Shown: positions 1 to 9,551, counted from the stretch's first letter. The stretch is 64,000 bases of DNA from Bog-532 sp963833835 (GCA_963833835.1 CAWHZI010000017.1:211352-275351); one strand, 5' to 3'. The notes: generated by a model not told the origin, from the letters alone. Numbers and translations are program-made.

Positions 1-195
1 CACCGCCCAGGCGAACAGCGAACCGCCGTCGGTCACCACGTACCGGCCCGGGCCGGACGGCCAGGCGTCGGCCAGACCGAGCTCGGTGAAACCGGCCGCG
101 ATCAGCCGCCGCTGGGCCTCCGCCGCGGCGTGGTACGGCGACGGCGAGGCGTCGATGAACTGGATCAGGTCGAGGGCTGTGTCCCGGGCGGTCAT
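1..195 (-). CDS. M18-family aspartyl aminopeptidase, N-terminal part (runs off left edge)
   Basis: Reading leftward from the ATG at 195 gives the first 65 residues of an M18-type metallo-aminopeptidase, which removes N-terminal Asp or Glu from peptides in the cytoplasm. The start is diagnostic of the family: DLIQFIDASPSPYHA at residues 8-22, followed by AEAQRRLIAAGFTEL and, near the edge, a GRYVVTDGGSLFAWAV strand. The metal ligands lie outside the window, so activity cannot be judged. The gene is divergent from the next one, with about 70 bp between their starts. Confidence 0.8.
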   Translation of the reverse strand, partial: MTARDTALDLIQFIDASPSPYHAAAEAQRRLIAAGFTELGLADAWPSGPGRYVVTDGGSLFAWAV

Positions 196-266
196 GGCTC
201 CATCCTTGCCGATAACGTGACCCGGACGGCGGCAGCACGCCGAGAGTCGCAAACGAGGGGGCCGGA

Positions 267-789
267 ATGGGTAAGAAGCGCGCGCTCACCCCGCTCGGGG
301 CCGTGGTGGGGGGCTTCCTCGCCGGGACCGTGGGCACCGTAGCCATGGACGCCTACCGCTACCTGCGGTACCGGCAGGGCGGCGGCACCGAAGCCTGCTG
401 GCCTGGGAGTTCCCTGCCGGTACCGACCTGGGAGGATGCACCCGCGCCGGGCCAGGTGGCCAAGCGCGTGGTCGAGGGCTTCACCCAGAAGCCGCTGCCC
501 GGACCGCTACGCCAACCTGGCCAGCACGATCATGCACTGGGGCTACGGCTCGGCCAACGGCGTGCCCTACGGCGTGGTGGCCGGCTCGCTGCGCCGCCCG
601 ACCCCGGCGACGGGCCTGCCGTTCGGCGTCGCGGTCTGGCTCACCGGCTACGTCGTCCTCCCGCTCGGCGGCCTCTACCAGCCCATCTGGAAGTACGACG
701 TCAAGACCCTGGCCGAAGACCTCAGCGGCCACCTGGTCTTCGGTGCCGCGACCGGCACCGCCTTCTGGCTCTACACCAAGCTGACCTGA
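267..789 (+). pseudogene. Small membrane protein gene interrupted by a frameshift
   Basis: An ATG at 267 preceded by GAGGGGG opens a protein with an N-terminal membrane/glycine segment (GAVVGGFLAGTVGTVAMDAY) and the phrase WEDAPAPGQVAKRVVEGF. Near position 500 the conserved reading moves to the next frame. There it continues as RYANLASTIMHWGYG, then GYVVLPLGGLYQPIW and KTLAEDLSGHLVFGA, to a stop at 789. Joined, the two parts make one protein of about 174 residues with several membrane segments. I know similar uncharacterised actinobacterial membrane proteins but no function. A one-base indel, real or from sequencing, is the simplest explanation. Confidence 0.6.
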
Positions 790-937
790 CCGCGCTGGCC
801 CGGTGCTCTCATCCCAGCCGGGTGAGGCCGAGCCGGCTGGTGACTGGCCAGACTCGGCCCTCGTGATCTGAGCTGGCCGGATCTACGCCCTGTGGACGCC
901 AGCCTCGTCGGAGACCTGGCGCGGTGAGGGAGCCTGC

Positions 938-1708
938 GTGAGTGACCAGTCCCAGCCGCAGCACCCACTCCCGAGCGGGCCTGGCGCTCTCATGGAACCG
1001 GAAACCCAAGCCCACTTTGGCCGGGCCGCCACGCTGGTCGTCGCCATCCTCATACCCGTCAACGTGATCGACGTCCGGGTGGAGCATGCAGCGCTCGTGG
1101 TCGGGCCGGTGACCGCGGCCGGCCTGGCGCTGATCGCCCGGCGGGCCGGGCTGAGCTGGGCCGACATCGGCCTGGGCCCGGGAACCTGGCGGCGCGGGCT
1201 GGCCTGGGGCGGAGCGGCCATCGGGGCCGTGGCCGTGGTGTTCGCGGTCGGCGCGGCGCTCCCGCTGACCCGTAACAGCTTCCGCGACTCCCGGTACCAC
1301 TTCGGCTGGGGCAACTCCTTGCTGACCTCGTTCGTGCTGATCCCCCTGGGTACGGTGCTACTGGAAGAGCTCGCCTTCCGCGGGGTGCTCTGGGGTCTGC
1401 TGCGCAGCTGGCGAGGCACCTTGGTGGCGACCACGATTTCGTCCGGGCTGTTCGGCTTGTGGCATGTGCTCCCCTCGCTGCACCTGGCCGCGGACAACCA
1501 GGCGGTCGGGCAGGCCGTGGGCGGCGGCCTGTCCGGCCAGGTCCTTTCGATACTGGGCACCGTGCTGTTCACCGCCGCGTCCGGAGTGGTCTTCTGTGAG
1601 CTGCGCCGGCGCAGCGGCAGCCTGCTGGCCCCAGCGGGATTGCACTGGGCCACCAACGCCCTGGGTGTCCTGGCCTCGTCCGCGGTATGGGCCTGGGGGA
1701 CCCGGTGA
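938..1708 (+). CDS. CPBP-family intramembrane glutamic endopeptidase
   Basis: This 256-residue polytopic membrane protein carries the CPBP (Abi/CAAX protease-like) signature. Motif 1 is EELAFRG near residues 143-149, motif 2 is the segment GLFGLWHVLPS near residue 170, and motif 3 is the late LHWATNALG. The paired Glu and the two His sites are those expected to form the intramembrane active site. Such proteins may cleave prenylated or other membrane substrates, and some are linked to bacteriocin immunity; no substrate is evident here. The GTG at 938 follows a GAGGGAG ribosome-binding site. The stop overlaps a possible small ORF. Confidence 0.85.
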   Translation: MSDQSQPQHPLPSGPGALMEPETQAHFGRAATLVVAILIPVNVIDVRVEHAALVVGPVTAAGLALIARRAGLSWADIGLGPGTWRRGLAWGGAAIGAVAVVFAVGAALPLTRNSFRDSRYHFGWGNSLLTSFVLIPLGTVLLEELAFRGVLWGLLRSWRGTLVATTISSGLFGLWHVLPSLHLAADNQAVGQAVGGGLSGQVLSILGTVLFTAASGVVFCELRRRSGSLLAPAGLHWATNALGVLASSAVWAWGTR

Positions 1709-1845
1709 CCGCGGACCCGGTGCCGGGGGACCCCGCGCGGGCCGGGTGTCTCACCGGCCATGCGGTGGTTCCCGCTGGTGACTTCTGGCAGATCACCGCG
1801 GACATGGCCGACACCGCCGAGCTGGCCCGGCAAGCTGCCCCCTGA
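1705..1845 (+). CDS. Possible small protein coupled to the CPBP gene
   Basis: A GTG at 1705 overlaps the CPBP stop codon in a GTGA arrangement typical of translational coupling. It opens a 46-codon reading frame ending at 1845, just before the ribosome-binding site of the DUF2252 gene. Third codon positions are strongly G/C, as in the neighbouring genes. The peptide begins MTADPVPGDPARAG and has no motif I recognise. It may be real, or it may be a remnant of a longer gene. The call rests only on position and codon bias. Confidence 0.35.
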   Translation: MTADPVPGDPARAGCLTGHAVVPAGDFWQITADMADTAELARQAAP

Positions 1846-1862
1846 CCTGAGGAAGGAGACCC

Positions 1863-3270
1863 TTGACCCACACCGAGTCCAGCTCACCGGCTCCGGTGCC
1901 GTCGCTCGACGGCCCCTCCGACTTGCCGGCCACCACCGAAGAGCGACGGGCATCCGGCCGGGCCGCGCGCCAGCGCGCAACGCGAAGCGCGCTCGGACGC
2001 TGGGACGAAAATGACCGCCCGCACGACCCTTTGTCCACGATCCTGGCCCAGAACGCGATACGGGCCCCCGAGCTCGTTCCCATCCGGCATCAGCGGATGG
2101 CCGTTTCGCCCTGGAACTTCTACCGGGGCGCGGCCGCGGTCATGGCCGGTGACCTCGCCGCGGAGCCCGACAGCGGGCTGACCGTGCAGCTGTGCGGCGA
2201 CGCGCACGTGCTGAACTTCGGCTTGTGGGCCACCCCGGAACGGAACTTGTCGTTCGACCTACGGGACTTCGACGAGACCTACCCCGGGCCGTTCGAGTGG
2301 GACGTCAAGCGTCTCGCCGTCAGCCTGGTCGTCGCCGCGCGGGAGCACCAGCTCGGCCAGCCGGTGGCCGAAGCCGCGGTGAAGGCCTGCGTCGAGGCCT
2401 ACTGCACCCGCATGCGCCGGTACGCCAGCCTGCCCGAATTGGACATCTGGTACGACGGCATCCACGCCGACAGCCTGATCGGCTACTTCGAACCGGCCGA
2501 CCAGGGCCGTGTCTCGGTCCACATCGAAAAGAAGCGGCAACGCCGGACCAGCCGCGGGGCCCTGGCCAAGCTGACGACGATGGCGCAGGGACGGCCCCGC
2601 ATCACCGAAGATCCGCCGATCCGCATCACCCTCGACGACCAGGAACAAGCCGACATCGTCAGCCACCTGCTGGCCGATTACCGGCTCAGCCTGCAGGACG
2701 ACCGCCGGGCTCTGTTCGACCGGTTCACCCTCGTCGACGTGGTCCGTCAGGTGGTCGGGGTGGGAAGCGTCGGGATGCGCGTCTATCTGGTGCTGCTGGA
2801 AGGCCGTAGCGGCGCCGATCCGTTGTTCCTCCAGCTCAAACAGGCTGGACCCTCGGTGTACGAGCCTTCCTCTCCGGCCGGTGAGGGCGGCAGCCACGGC
2901 GCGCGGGTGATCCGCGGCAAGCGGCTGATCCAGAGCGCCACCGACATCTTCGTCGGCTGGGGCTCGATGCATGGCCGGGACTACTACGTGCGGCAGTTCC
3001 GCGACATGAAGATCATTCCCGAAAACGGAGCTGATCGCTCCCCGGCTCGCCGCGTTCGGCACCGCGTGCGGTGAGGCCCTGGCCCGAGCGCACGCCCGGA
3101 CCGGGGATCCGGTGGCCATCGACGGCTACCTCGGCAAAGGTGCTGTGTTCGGCACCGCGGTCAGCCGGTTCGCCGAGGCCTACGCCGACCAGAACGAGCG
3201 GGACCACGCACAGCTGGTCAAGGCCATCGTGGCCGGCGCCGTCGATGCCGCGCCAGATGACGCCCCCTGA
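1863..3270 (+). pseudogene. DUF2252 family protein, frameshifted near the C-terminus
   Basis: A TTG at 1863 lies just after a strong GAGGAAGGAG ribosome-binding site and starts a DUF2252 protein. Family marks are PHDPLSTILAQNAIRAPELV, then RMAVSPWNFYRGAA, QLCGDAHVLNFG, FDLRDFDETYPGPFEWDVKR and YYVRQFRDMK. DUF2252 proteins have a kinase-like fold (the GDAHVLNFG and DFDE segments recall phosphotransferase motifs), but their role is unknown. After FRDMKII the reading frame is lost near 3035. The expected C-terminus (LAAFGTACGEALARAHARTG, then DGYLGKGAVFG) continues one frame over, to a stop at 3268-3270. As written, the product would be truncated by about 75 residues. Confidence 0.8.
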
Positions 3271-3277
3271 TGCCGTG

Positions 3278-4471
3278 ATGCTGGACGCGAGCCGGCCAAC
3301 TGACCCTGAGGGGGTGAGGGGCCATCAGCCCGCCGCTGGCGGGCTGACCGAGCTGGGCCCACGAGCCTGGGCCCGCCGAGACCGGACCCACCGAGACCGG
3401 CCTGGGCGGATCGAACGCGAGAAGTCGCACCCACTGGCCTGGAAGACAGTGGCCAAGCGGGCGGCGACGGTCCTCGTCGCTGGTATCGCCATCTACCTGG
3501 TCTTCCGGCGATCACCGAAGTGTTCGCCTCGTGGCCGAAGCTGTCCACCCTGAACTTCTGGTGGCTGGCGGTAGCGATCGCAGCCGAAGCGGCCCACTTC
3601 ACGTGCACGTTCGCCCTGCAGCGGCTGGCCCTGCGGACCCGAGCCTGGTTCCCGGTCGTCACGTCGCAGCTGGCGGGGAACGCGTCACCCTCATCATGCC
3701 CGGGGGTGTGGACGTCGGCGCCGCTGTGCAGTTCCGGATGCTGGCCGTGAGCCTCGGCGACGCGACGCGACCGTCGGTGGCCTGGCTGCGTTTTCGTTGC
3801 GGCGTGGCGGACTGCTGGCCCTGCCGGTCCTGGCCCTCCCGGTCATCCTGATCGGCGTGCCGGTCAGCCGGGGACTGGCCAACGCGGCCTACCTGGGCGC
3901 GGCCGGGTTCGTCGTCTTCGCCGCGTTCGGGGCGACCGTCCTCATCTACGACGCCCCGCTGCGCTGGACCGGCCGGGTGGTGCAGGTCGTGATCAACTGG
4001 GTGCGCCGGAGGGGACTCCGGTAACCGGGCTGGACGCCACCTTGGTGGCTCAGCGTGACGAGATCCGGGCCACCCTCGGCCAGCAGTGGTGGAAGGCGTC
4101 GCTGCTGTCCGCAGGCCGGCTGTTCATCGACTACCTGTGCCTGCTGGCCGCGCTGCGCGCCACCGGGAGCCTGGCTCGCGGCCTGATCCTGGTGGTGTAC
4201 GCGATCGCCGGCATCATCGGGATGATCCCGATCACCCCCGGCGGCCTGGGGATCGTGGAGGCGAGCCTGACCGGGCTGCTGGTCCTGGCCGACGTCAACT
4301 CCGGCGCGGCCGCCGAGCACACTGACCTACCGCCTCGCTTCCTACTGGGCGCCGCTGGCCGCCGGGCTATCGCCTACGCCTGTCCGCCTCCGGTATCGCC
4401 ACACTCATCGCCGCCAAATTCATCCCTGTCGGGTGAGGCACACGGTGGCCGGAATCGACAAGCTGCTTTGA
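3278..4471 (+). pseudogene. Degraded UPF0104 / AglD-type flippase-like membrane protein
   Basis: Pieces of one LPG-synthase-TM/UPF0104-type membrane protein follow each other in order but in changing frames. They are KTVAKRAATVLVAGIAIYLV (around 3440-3510), FWWLAVAIAAEAAHFTCTFA (3550-3610), VTLIMPGGVDVGAAVQFRML (3685-3745), GLLALPVLALPVILIGVPVS (3800-3870) and MIPITPGGLGIVEASLTGLL (4220-4280). A last piece, LTYRLASYWAPLAAGL, starts at 4322 and the stop is at 4469. At least five frame changes are needed, plus a stop at 4022-4024. The gene is therefore dead in this sequence unless the assembly is very poor here. The homologous domain is intact in the gene at 6307-8799. Confidence 0.7.
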
Positions 4472-4472
4472 C

Positions 4473-5012
4473 ATGAGCCGAGCGGTGTTGACGAAAGGGT
4501 CGGTGGCCGCAATGGCCGCCGCCGCCACCCTGGTCTTGGCCGCCTGCAGCTCCGGTGGCGGATCTTCCAGTGGCAGCGGGAGCGCGTCGGCCCGCGCATC
4601 CGCATCATCGGCCGCATCGGCGTCAGCCCGGCCTGCGCCCGTGCTGACCGTGTGCCAGGAGGTAAACTCGGTCCGCCACGCCCTGAGCAGCATCGTCGCG
4701 ACCAGCATCGGCCAGGCACCGATCAGCGAGATCCAGGCCGTAACGAGAGCCATGCAGACCGCCCTGACCGATCTCAGTAACACCGTCTCCGGCCAAACCG
4801 AGTGGAGCAGCCAGATCGCCGCCTTGAAGACGCAACTGGACCGGCTGCAGTCCGCCGCCAGCAGTGACGCTTCGGCGCCCCCCTCCAACGGTGGCCGGTC
4901 CACCGTCGCCGCCGCCAAGGCCAGTGTCGTCGCCGCCACCGGGCGGCTGCTGTCGGCCATCGGGAACCGCTGCCCCGCCTCTACCCCCACCCCCGTGCCC
5001 AGTTCCTCGTGA
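4473..5012 (+). CDS. Secreted lipoprotein, function unknown
   Basis: This 179-residue protein has a lipoprotein signal peptide. A short basic start is followed by a hydrophobic stretch ending in the lipobox LVLAAC, so Cys is the predicted lipidated residue near position 25. A long Gly/Ser/Ala-rich linker then precedes a predicted helical domain with two cysteines (VCQEVNSV and GNRCPAS) that could pair. The C-terminus is a Pro/Thr/Ser tail. No enzymatic motif is visible. It starts one base after the upstream pseudogene and is followed 15 bp later by the M20 amidohydrolase, so the two may be cotranscribed. Confidence 0.75.
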   Translation: MSRAVLTKGSVAAMAAAATLVLAACSSGGGSSSGSGSASARASASSAASASARPAPVLTVCQEVNSVRHALSSIVATSIGQAPISEIQAVTRAMQTALTDLSNTVSGQTEWSSQIAALKTQLDRLQSAASSDASAPPSNGGRSTVAAAKASVVAATGRLLSAIGNRCPASTPTPVPSSS

Positions 5013-5027
5013 CAGGGAACCAGTCTC

Positions 5028-6296
5028 ATGACGGACACCGTGTGGTCCGGTCTCGGCGAGCTGAGGCCGGCTCTCGCCGACTTTTATCGGGACCTGCACG
5101 CCCATCCCGAACTGTCGCTGCAGGAGCACCGCACCGCCCAGCGCGTGGCCCAGGCCTTGCGGCCCCTAGGGTTCGAGGTCACCGCGCAGGTCGGGGGCAC
5201 GGGAGTGGTCGGGCTGCTGCGCAACGGCGACGGCCCGGTCGTCATGCTGCGCGCCGACATTGACGCCCTTCCAGTCCAGGAGCAGACCGGCCTGCCGTAC
5301 GCGAGCACGCTCCGGCAGACCGGCGAGGATGGCCGCGAAGTGCCGGTGATGCACGCGTGCGGCCATGACATGCACGCCACCGCCCTACTCGGCGCCGCCG
5401 CCCTGCTGGCCCGGGCCGCCAGCACCTGGTCGGGGACGCTGCTGGCCGTGTTCCAGCCCGCCGAGGAACTGGCCCGTGGAGCCAGGGACATGGTTGAAGA
5501 TGGGCTGTTCGAGCGGTTCGCCCGGCCGGATGTGGTGATGGGCCAGCACGTGAGCCCGCTTCCGGCCGGCCTGATCGGGTACGCCAGCGGGCCGGTCATG
5601 GCGGCGGCTGACTCCGTGCAGGTCATCCTGTACGGCCGGGGCGGTCACGGATCACGGCCGGAATCCACCGTCGACCCGGTCCTGATGGCCGCCCACGTGG
5701 TGACCAGGCTGCAGGGGATCGTGGCGCGGAATGTCCCGCCCAGTGAGCCCGCGGTGGTCACGGTCGGGCGGCTGCAGGCCGGGACCAAGGACAACATCAT
5801 CCCGGACACGGCCGAGCTGGGCATCAACATCAGGTCCTACTCCCAGCCGACCCGGGACGTCATCCGCCGGGCCATCGAGCGCATCATCCAGGCCGAGGTC
5901 GCGGCCAGCGAGGCACCGCGCCCGCCCGAAATCGACTGGAACGTGAGCGCCCCCCTGCTGGTCAGCGATCCGGCGGCGACCGCGACCACGATTACCGCGT
6001 TCAGCAGGCACTTCGGCGAACAGCGCCTGCTGCCCATGCCGCTGGTCAACGCCAGCGAAGACGTCGGTGTCTTCGGGGACGCGGCCGGTGTGCCCACCGT
6101 GTTCTGGTTCTGGGGCGGCCTCGACGCCGAAACGGCCGGCCCGGCCCTGCGCGACGGGAAGCTCGACACCCTGCCGGGCAATCACTCGCCGCATTTCGCC
6201 CCGGTCATCGAACCCACGCTGAGCACCGGCGTCGAGGCTCTGACCGTGGCCGCCCTGGCGTGGTTCGGCGCGGACATCCCGGCGGCCCAGCCGTGA
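5028..6296 (+). CDS. M20-family amidohydrolase (N-acyl amino acid / hippurate hydrolase type)
   Basis: This 422-residue cytoplasmic metalloenzyme of the M20D group probably hydrolyses an N-acyl-amino acid or related amide. Metal-binding and catalytic motifs are present: RADIDALPVQE, HACGHDMHA near residue 109, FQPAEE near 145 and YGRGGHGSRPEST near 205, where the dimerisation domain begins. A C-terminal GNHSPHF supplies the last conserved His. The length is normal for the family. The ATG at 5028 follows a CAGGGA box. The substrate cannot be told from sequence. Confidence 0.88.
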   Translation: MTDTVWSGLGELRPALADFYRDLHAHPELSLQEHRTAQRVAQALRPLGFEVTAQVGGTGVVGLLRNGDGPVVMLRADIDALPVQEQTGLPYASTLRQTGEDGREVPVMHACGHDMHATALLGAAALLARAASTWSGTLLAVFQPAEELARGARDMVEDGLFERFARPDVVMGQHVSPLPAGLIGYASGPVMAAADSVQVILYGRGGHGSRPESTVDPVLMAAHVVTRLQGIVARNVPPSEPAVVTVGRLQAGTKDNIIPDTAELGINIRSYSQPTRDVIRRAIERIIQAEVAASEAPRPPEIDWNVSAPLLVSDPAATATTITAFSRHFGEQRLLPMPLVNASEDVGVFGDAAGVPTVFWFWGGLDAETAGPALRDGKLDTLPGNHSPHFAPVIEPTLSTGVEALTVAALAWFGADIPAAQP

Positions 6297-6306
6297 CGGG
6301 GCGGCC

Positions 6307-8799
6307 ATGGCCGTAGATCCTGGCGCCCGGGCCGGTCAGCCGCTACCGGCTAGGGCGCGCGAAGAGGACGCCGTGACCACCCCGGCCCGGCCGGAACAGC
6401 AGTTCTGGTCCCGCTGGCGGTCGGCCTTCTTCGCCCCGGTGGGCGACGGGCAGCGGCGGCGCCGGGGGAGTGACGGGCTGCGGTTGGCCAGTGCGGCGCT
6501 GGCCCTGCTCTGCTGCCTGCTGGTCATCCACTTCGACTCGCGCGTTGACCGGGCGATCGTCCAGGTCGTCCATCCGCCGCCGCGGAGCATCACCTGGCTC
6601 GTGACGGTGGTGTACCAGGCCGGCTCGTTCGGCGTCATCGCCGTGCTCCTGGTCGCGGCCGTGCTCGCCCGCCGCTGGGTGATCGCGCGCGACATCGGGC
6701 TGAGCGCCGCGATTGCGGCCGTGATCAGCGGCCTGCTGGTGGTAGGGCTCGGTAGCAGCGGTGGCCGGTCTTCCGGGGTGATGATCGGGAGCTACGTACT
6801 CAGCTTCCCGGTGTTGCAGATCGCGCTGTTCGCGGCGGTGGCCACGGCGACCCTGCCGTACCTGGGACGCAGCCTGCAGCGCATCATCGAAATCTTCATC
6901 ACTCTGGTCGCCCTGGCCTGCGTGGTCGGGGGTCACGGGCTGCCGCTCAATGTCGTCGGCAGCCTGGTCATCGGCTGGGGAGCGACGGCGGTGGTCCGGC
7001 TGGTCTTCGGCTCACCGCTCGGCCTGCCGTCCATCGCCGACGTGCGCGTGCTGCTGGCCGGCCTCGGCATCGGTACCGATGGCGTGCACCCGGTGGCCCG
7101 GCAGGTGTGGGGGGTCGCGAAATACCAGGCCACCGAGACTGGCGCCGGCGGATCAGCCGGCCGCCTGGACGTATCGGTCTACGGCCGGGACGCGGCCGAC
7201 GCGCGGCTGCTGACCAAGGCGGGCCGGTTCGTGCTGTACCGGGACTCCGGACCGAGTCTGGCCGTTACCCGGCTGCAGCAGGTTGAGCACGAGGCTTTCC
7301 TGACCTTCCGGGCCGCCCAGGCGGGCGTGACTGTGCCCGAGGTGGTCGAGGCGGGGACGGCCGGCCCGTCCGGGGACGCGCTGCTGGTGGTCCGGCCGCC
7401 GGCCGGTTCGGCCCTGGCCGATACCGACGCCGCGGCCGTAAGCGACGCGGCCCTCGCGGACCTGTACCGCCAGCTGCTCAGCCTGCGCCGCGCCCGGATC
7501 GCCCACGGCGCCATCAGCGGTGAGACCGTGCTCGTCGACGCGACGGCGCAGACCGTGGCGCTGACCGATTTCCGCAACGGCATCGCCAGTGCCTCGGCGG
7601 ACCAGGTCGACCGCGACCTGGCTGGCGCGCTGGCCGCGACCGCGGTGGCGGTCGGAGCCGAGCGGGCCGCGGCCAGCGCGGCCCGGAGCCTGACGCCGGA
7701 GGTGCTCGGGAGCGTTCTGCGGCATCTGCACAAGCCGGCCCTGGACCCGGCCGTGGGCCGGAGCCTGCGGGCCCAGCCGAAGCTGCTGGAAGAGGTGCGC
7801 CAGCAGGCCGCCCAGGCGGCCTCGATCGATCAGCCAGAGCTGGTCCAGCCCCGCCGGGTGAGCTGGGCGACGCTGATCATGGTGGCCGGCTCGCTGATCG
7901 GCGGGTGGGCCCTGATCGGCGTGCTCATCGACGTGTCCCAATCGTTCGACACCGTCATCGGGGCGGAGTGGCTCTGGGTCATCATGGCGCTGGTCCTGGC
8001 CCAGCTGGCCTATGTGGCCTCGGCCGTCGAGGGAATCGGCAGCGTGGCCGGGCCGCTGCCGTTCGGCCGGGCGGTGGCCGTCGAGGTCGCCAACGCGTTC
8101 AGTGCGCTGGCCGGTGGTAGCGCCGCGGTCTTCGCCACCCGGGTCCGCTTCTACCAGAAGCAGGGCTATGACAGCACGGTGGCGCTCAGTTCGGGCGCGA
8201 TCATGACCGTCGCCAGCTGGCTCGCGACGGGGGTGCTCCTCATCGCGTCGCTGCCGTTCGCCTGGGGATCCATCGACGTGCAGATCACCCCCGAGTCCGG
8301 CGGGAACAGCAAGCTGGTCTGGGTCATCCTGGCCGTCGTGGTCGTGGTGGCGATCGTGGCTGGCCTGGTCCTGGGGGTGCCCCGGTTCCGCCGGCTGGCG
8401 GCCAGTAAGCTGCTGCCCCGGCTGCGGGACGTCTGGTCCAACCTGGCTCAGGTCGCCAGTTCCCCGCGCAAGCTGGTGCTGCTGGTCGGGGGCTCGTTCG
8501 CCGCGGAACTGCTGGTCGCCATGGCGTTGTCGGTGTCGCTGCGGGCCTTCGGTGACCACCTCCGGCTGCCCACGCTGATCGTGGTCATCACCCTGGCCGC
8601 GATGATCGGGGCGGTCGCTCCCTCACCGGGCGGCATCGGCGTAGTGGAAGCGGGCATCATCCTCGGCCTCACGGCGGCCGGCGTCAGCGAAGCCGACGCC
8701 ACCGCGGCGGTCTTCATCCAGCGCCTGTTCACCTCGTACCTGCCGCCGATCTGGGGCTGGGCCACCCTGCTGTGGCTGCGGCGCCGGGACTACTTGTAA
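6307..8799 (+). CDS. Large membrane protein: kinase-like domain plus UPF0104/AglD-type flippase domain
   Basis: This 830-residue protein has three parts. About six hydrophobic segments fill residues 50-240. A soluble stretch at about 255-500 resembles a protein-kinase/aminoglycoside-kinase fold, with LQQVEHEAFLTFRAAQAGV, then HGAISGETVLVD and LTDFRNG in the places of the catalytic and metal loops. Residues 515-830 form an LPG-synthase-TM/UPF0104 membrane domain with the PSPGGIGVVEAGI signature near the end. The HGAISGE and TDFRNG loops lack the usual HxD and DFG forms, so the domain may be a pseudokinase. A GTG at 6373 with GAAGAGGA upstream is a plausible shorter start. The family is thought to act on lipid-linked substrates. 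Confidence 0.85.
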   Translation: MAVDPGARAGQPLPARAREEDAVTTPARPEQQFWSRWRSAFFAPVGDGQRRRRGSDGLRLASAALALLCCLLVIHFDSRVDRAIVQVVHPPPRSITWLVTVVYQAGSFGVIAVLLVAAVLARRWVIARDIGLSAAIAAVISGLLVVGLGSSGGRSSGVMIGSYVLSFPVLQIALFAAVATATLPYLGRSLQRIIEIFITLVALACVVGGHGLPLNVVGSLVIGWGATAVVRLVFGSPLGLPSIADVRVLLAGLGIGTDGVHPVARQVWGVAKYQATETGAGGSAGRLDVSVYGRDAADARLLTKAGRFVLYRDSGPSLAVTRLQQVEHEAFLTFRAAQAGVTVPEVVEAGTAGPSGDALLVVRPPAGSALADTDAAAVSDAALADLYRQLLSLRRARIAHGAISGETVLVDATAQTVALTDFRNGIASASADQVDRDLAGALAATAVAVGAERAAASAARSLTPEVLGSVLRHLHKPALDPAVGRSLRAQPKLLEEVRQQAAQAASIDQPELVQPRRVSWATLIMVAGSLIGGWALIGVLIDVSQSFDTVIGAEWLWVIMALVLAQLAYVASAVEGIGSVAGPLPFGRAVAVEVANAFSALAGGSAAVFATRVRFYQKQGYDSTVALSSGAIMTVASWLATGVLLIASLPFAWGSIDVQITPESGGNSKLVWVILAVVVVVAIVAGLVLGVPRFRRLAASKLLPRLRDVWSNLAQVASSPRKLVLLVGGSFAAELLVAMALSVSLRAFGDHLRLPTLIVVITLAAMIGAVAPSPGGIGVVEAGIILGLTAAGVSEADATAAVFIQRLFTSYLPPIWGWATLLWLRRRDYL

Positions 8800-9395
8800 G
8801 GGTCCCCGGACGATCCGTCGCTGGGGCCCGCATGGTCGCTGGGGCCCGCATGGTTGCCCCAGCGCAGGAAGATCACCAGCCCGAGGATGACCGCGGTGAT
8901 CCCGGCGCCGAATTCCAGCAGGTGCAGGGCTTCGGGCGAGTCCACCGCTTCTTCGGCGAACGCGACCGCCAGCACCAGCACGATCATCGAGGCGATCCGG
9001 TTCTTCAGATCGTTCAGGTCGTGCATGGCCAGCCAGCCGGGCAGCCGGTCTACACCGTCGACACGGATGTCCCCGATGAACAGCTCGTAGAAGCCGATCG
9101 CCGAAACCAGGGCGGTGGAACCGATCAGGAAAAGGTCGATGTCCAGCAGCAGCGACCCGACGTGATGGCCGACCGGAAACGGATGGGCGATCATGGCGTC
9201 CATCGCGTTGATGAGAACGGCCACCCCATAGACATACGCGATCAGGGTGGCCACCAGCAGGAACACCACCGGCACGAACGCCAGCCATAGCGACGCGGTC
9301 AGCGTCCGCTCCACCCCGTCCCGCAGCTGTCTTCCGGGCCGCCCAGGCCGGTGCTCGGGGATCTCGCTGTCCGTCCCATCTGGCATGGCGCTCAT
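8790..9395 (-). CDS. YqhA / UPF0114 family membrane protein
   Basis: From the ATG at 9395 this is a protein of about 200 residues with at least three membrane segments (LAFVPVVFLLVATLIAYVYG, then LLLDIDLFLIGSTALV, and a late GAGITAVILGLVIFL). The central phrase LPGWLAMHDLNDLKNRIAS followed by VLVLAVAFAEE is characteristic of the YqhA family, whose function is unknown. The reading frame is open further upstream, but that extension is not family-like, so the later ATG is preferred. The C-terminus contains a short duplication (HAGPSD twice). The gene overlaps the end of the convergent flippase-like gene by 10 bp. Confidence 0.8.
   Translation of the reverse strand: MSAMPDGTDSEIPEHRPGRPGRQLRDGVERTLTASLWLAFVPVVFLLVATLIAYVYGVAVLINAMDAMIAHPFPVGHHVGSLLLDIDLFLIGSTALVSAIGFYELFIGDIRVDGVDRLPGWLAMHDLNDLKNRIASMIVLVLAVAFAEEAVDSPEALHLLEFGAGITAVILGLVIFLRWGNHAGPSDHAGPSDGSSGDPYK
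8821..8856. repeat. 18-bp tandem duplication inside the yqhA-like gene
   Basis: Two adjacent 18-bp units at 8821-8838 and 8839-8856 differ at one base. In the minus-strand gene they encode HAGPSD twice, near the C-terminus. The length is a multiple of three, so the frame is kept. It looks like a recent slippage event in the tail of the protein. Confidence 0.8.
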
Positions 9396-9496
9396 GATTT
9401 CACGGCGACCGGACCCGCGGGACCCTGGATCAGCTGGAGTCGGCGCCGAAGGCGGCGGCGGCGAGCCGGGCCACTTCCTCATATGAGCGCAGGGCT

Positions 9497-9547
9497 GGCC
9501 GGCCAAGCTTTGTGACCAACGCGGCCGGCCAAGCTTTGTGACCAACG
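9497..9547. repeat. 25-bp direct repeat in an intergenic region
   Basis: Two identical 25-bp copies (9497-9521 and 9523-9547) are separated by one base. Each contains the palindromes GGCCGGCC and AAGCTT. They lie between the start of the YqhA-type gene and the end of the epimerase gene, both on the minus strand, about 100-150 bp upstream of the YqhA start. They could be paired protein-binding sites on one DNA face (26-bp period) or a simple duplication. No other copy was noticed in the window. Confidence 0.75.
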
Positions 9548-9551
9548 TGGT

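Noticed and set aside
9497..9547. Direct repeats as a CRISPR array
   Set aside because: Only two units with a one-base spacer, and no cas genes in the window.
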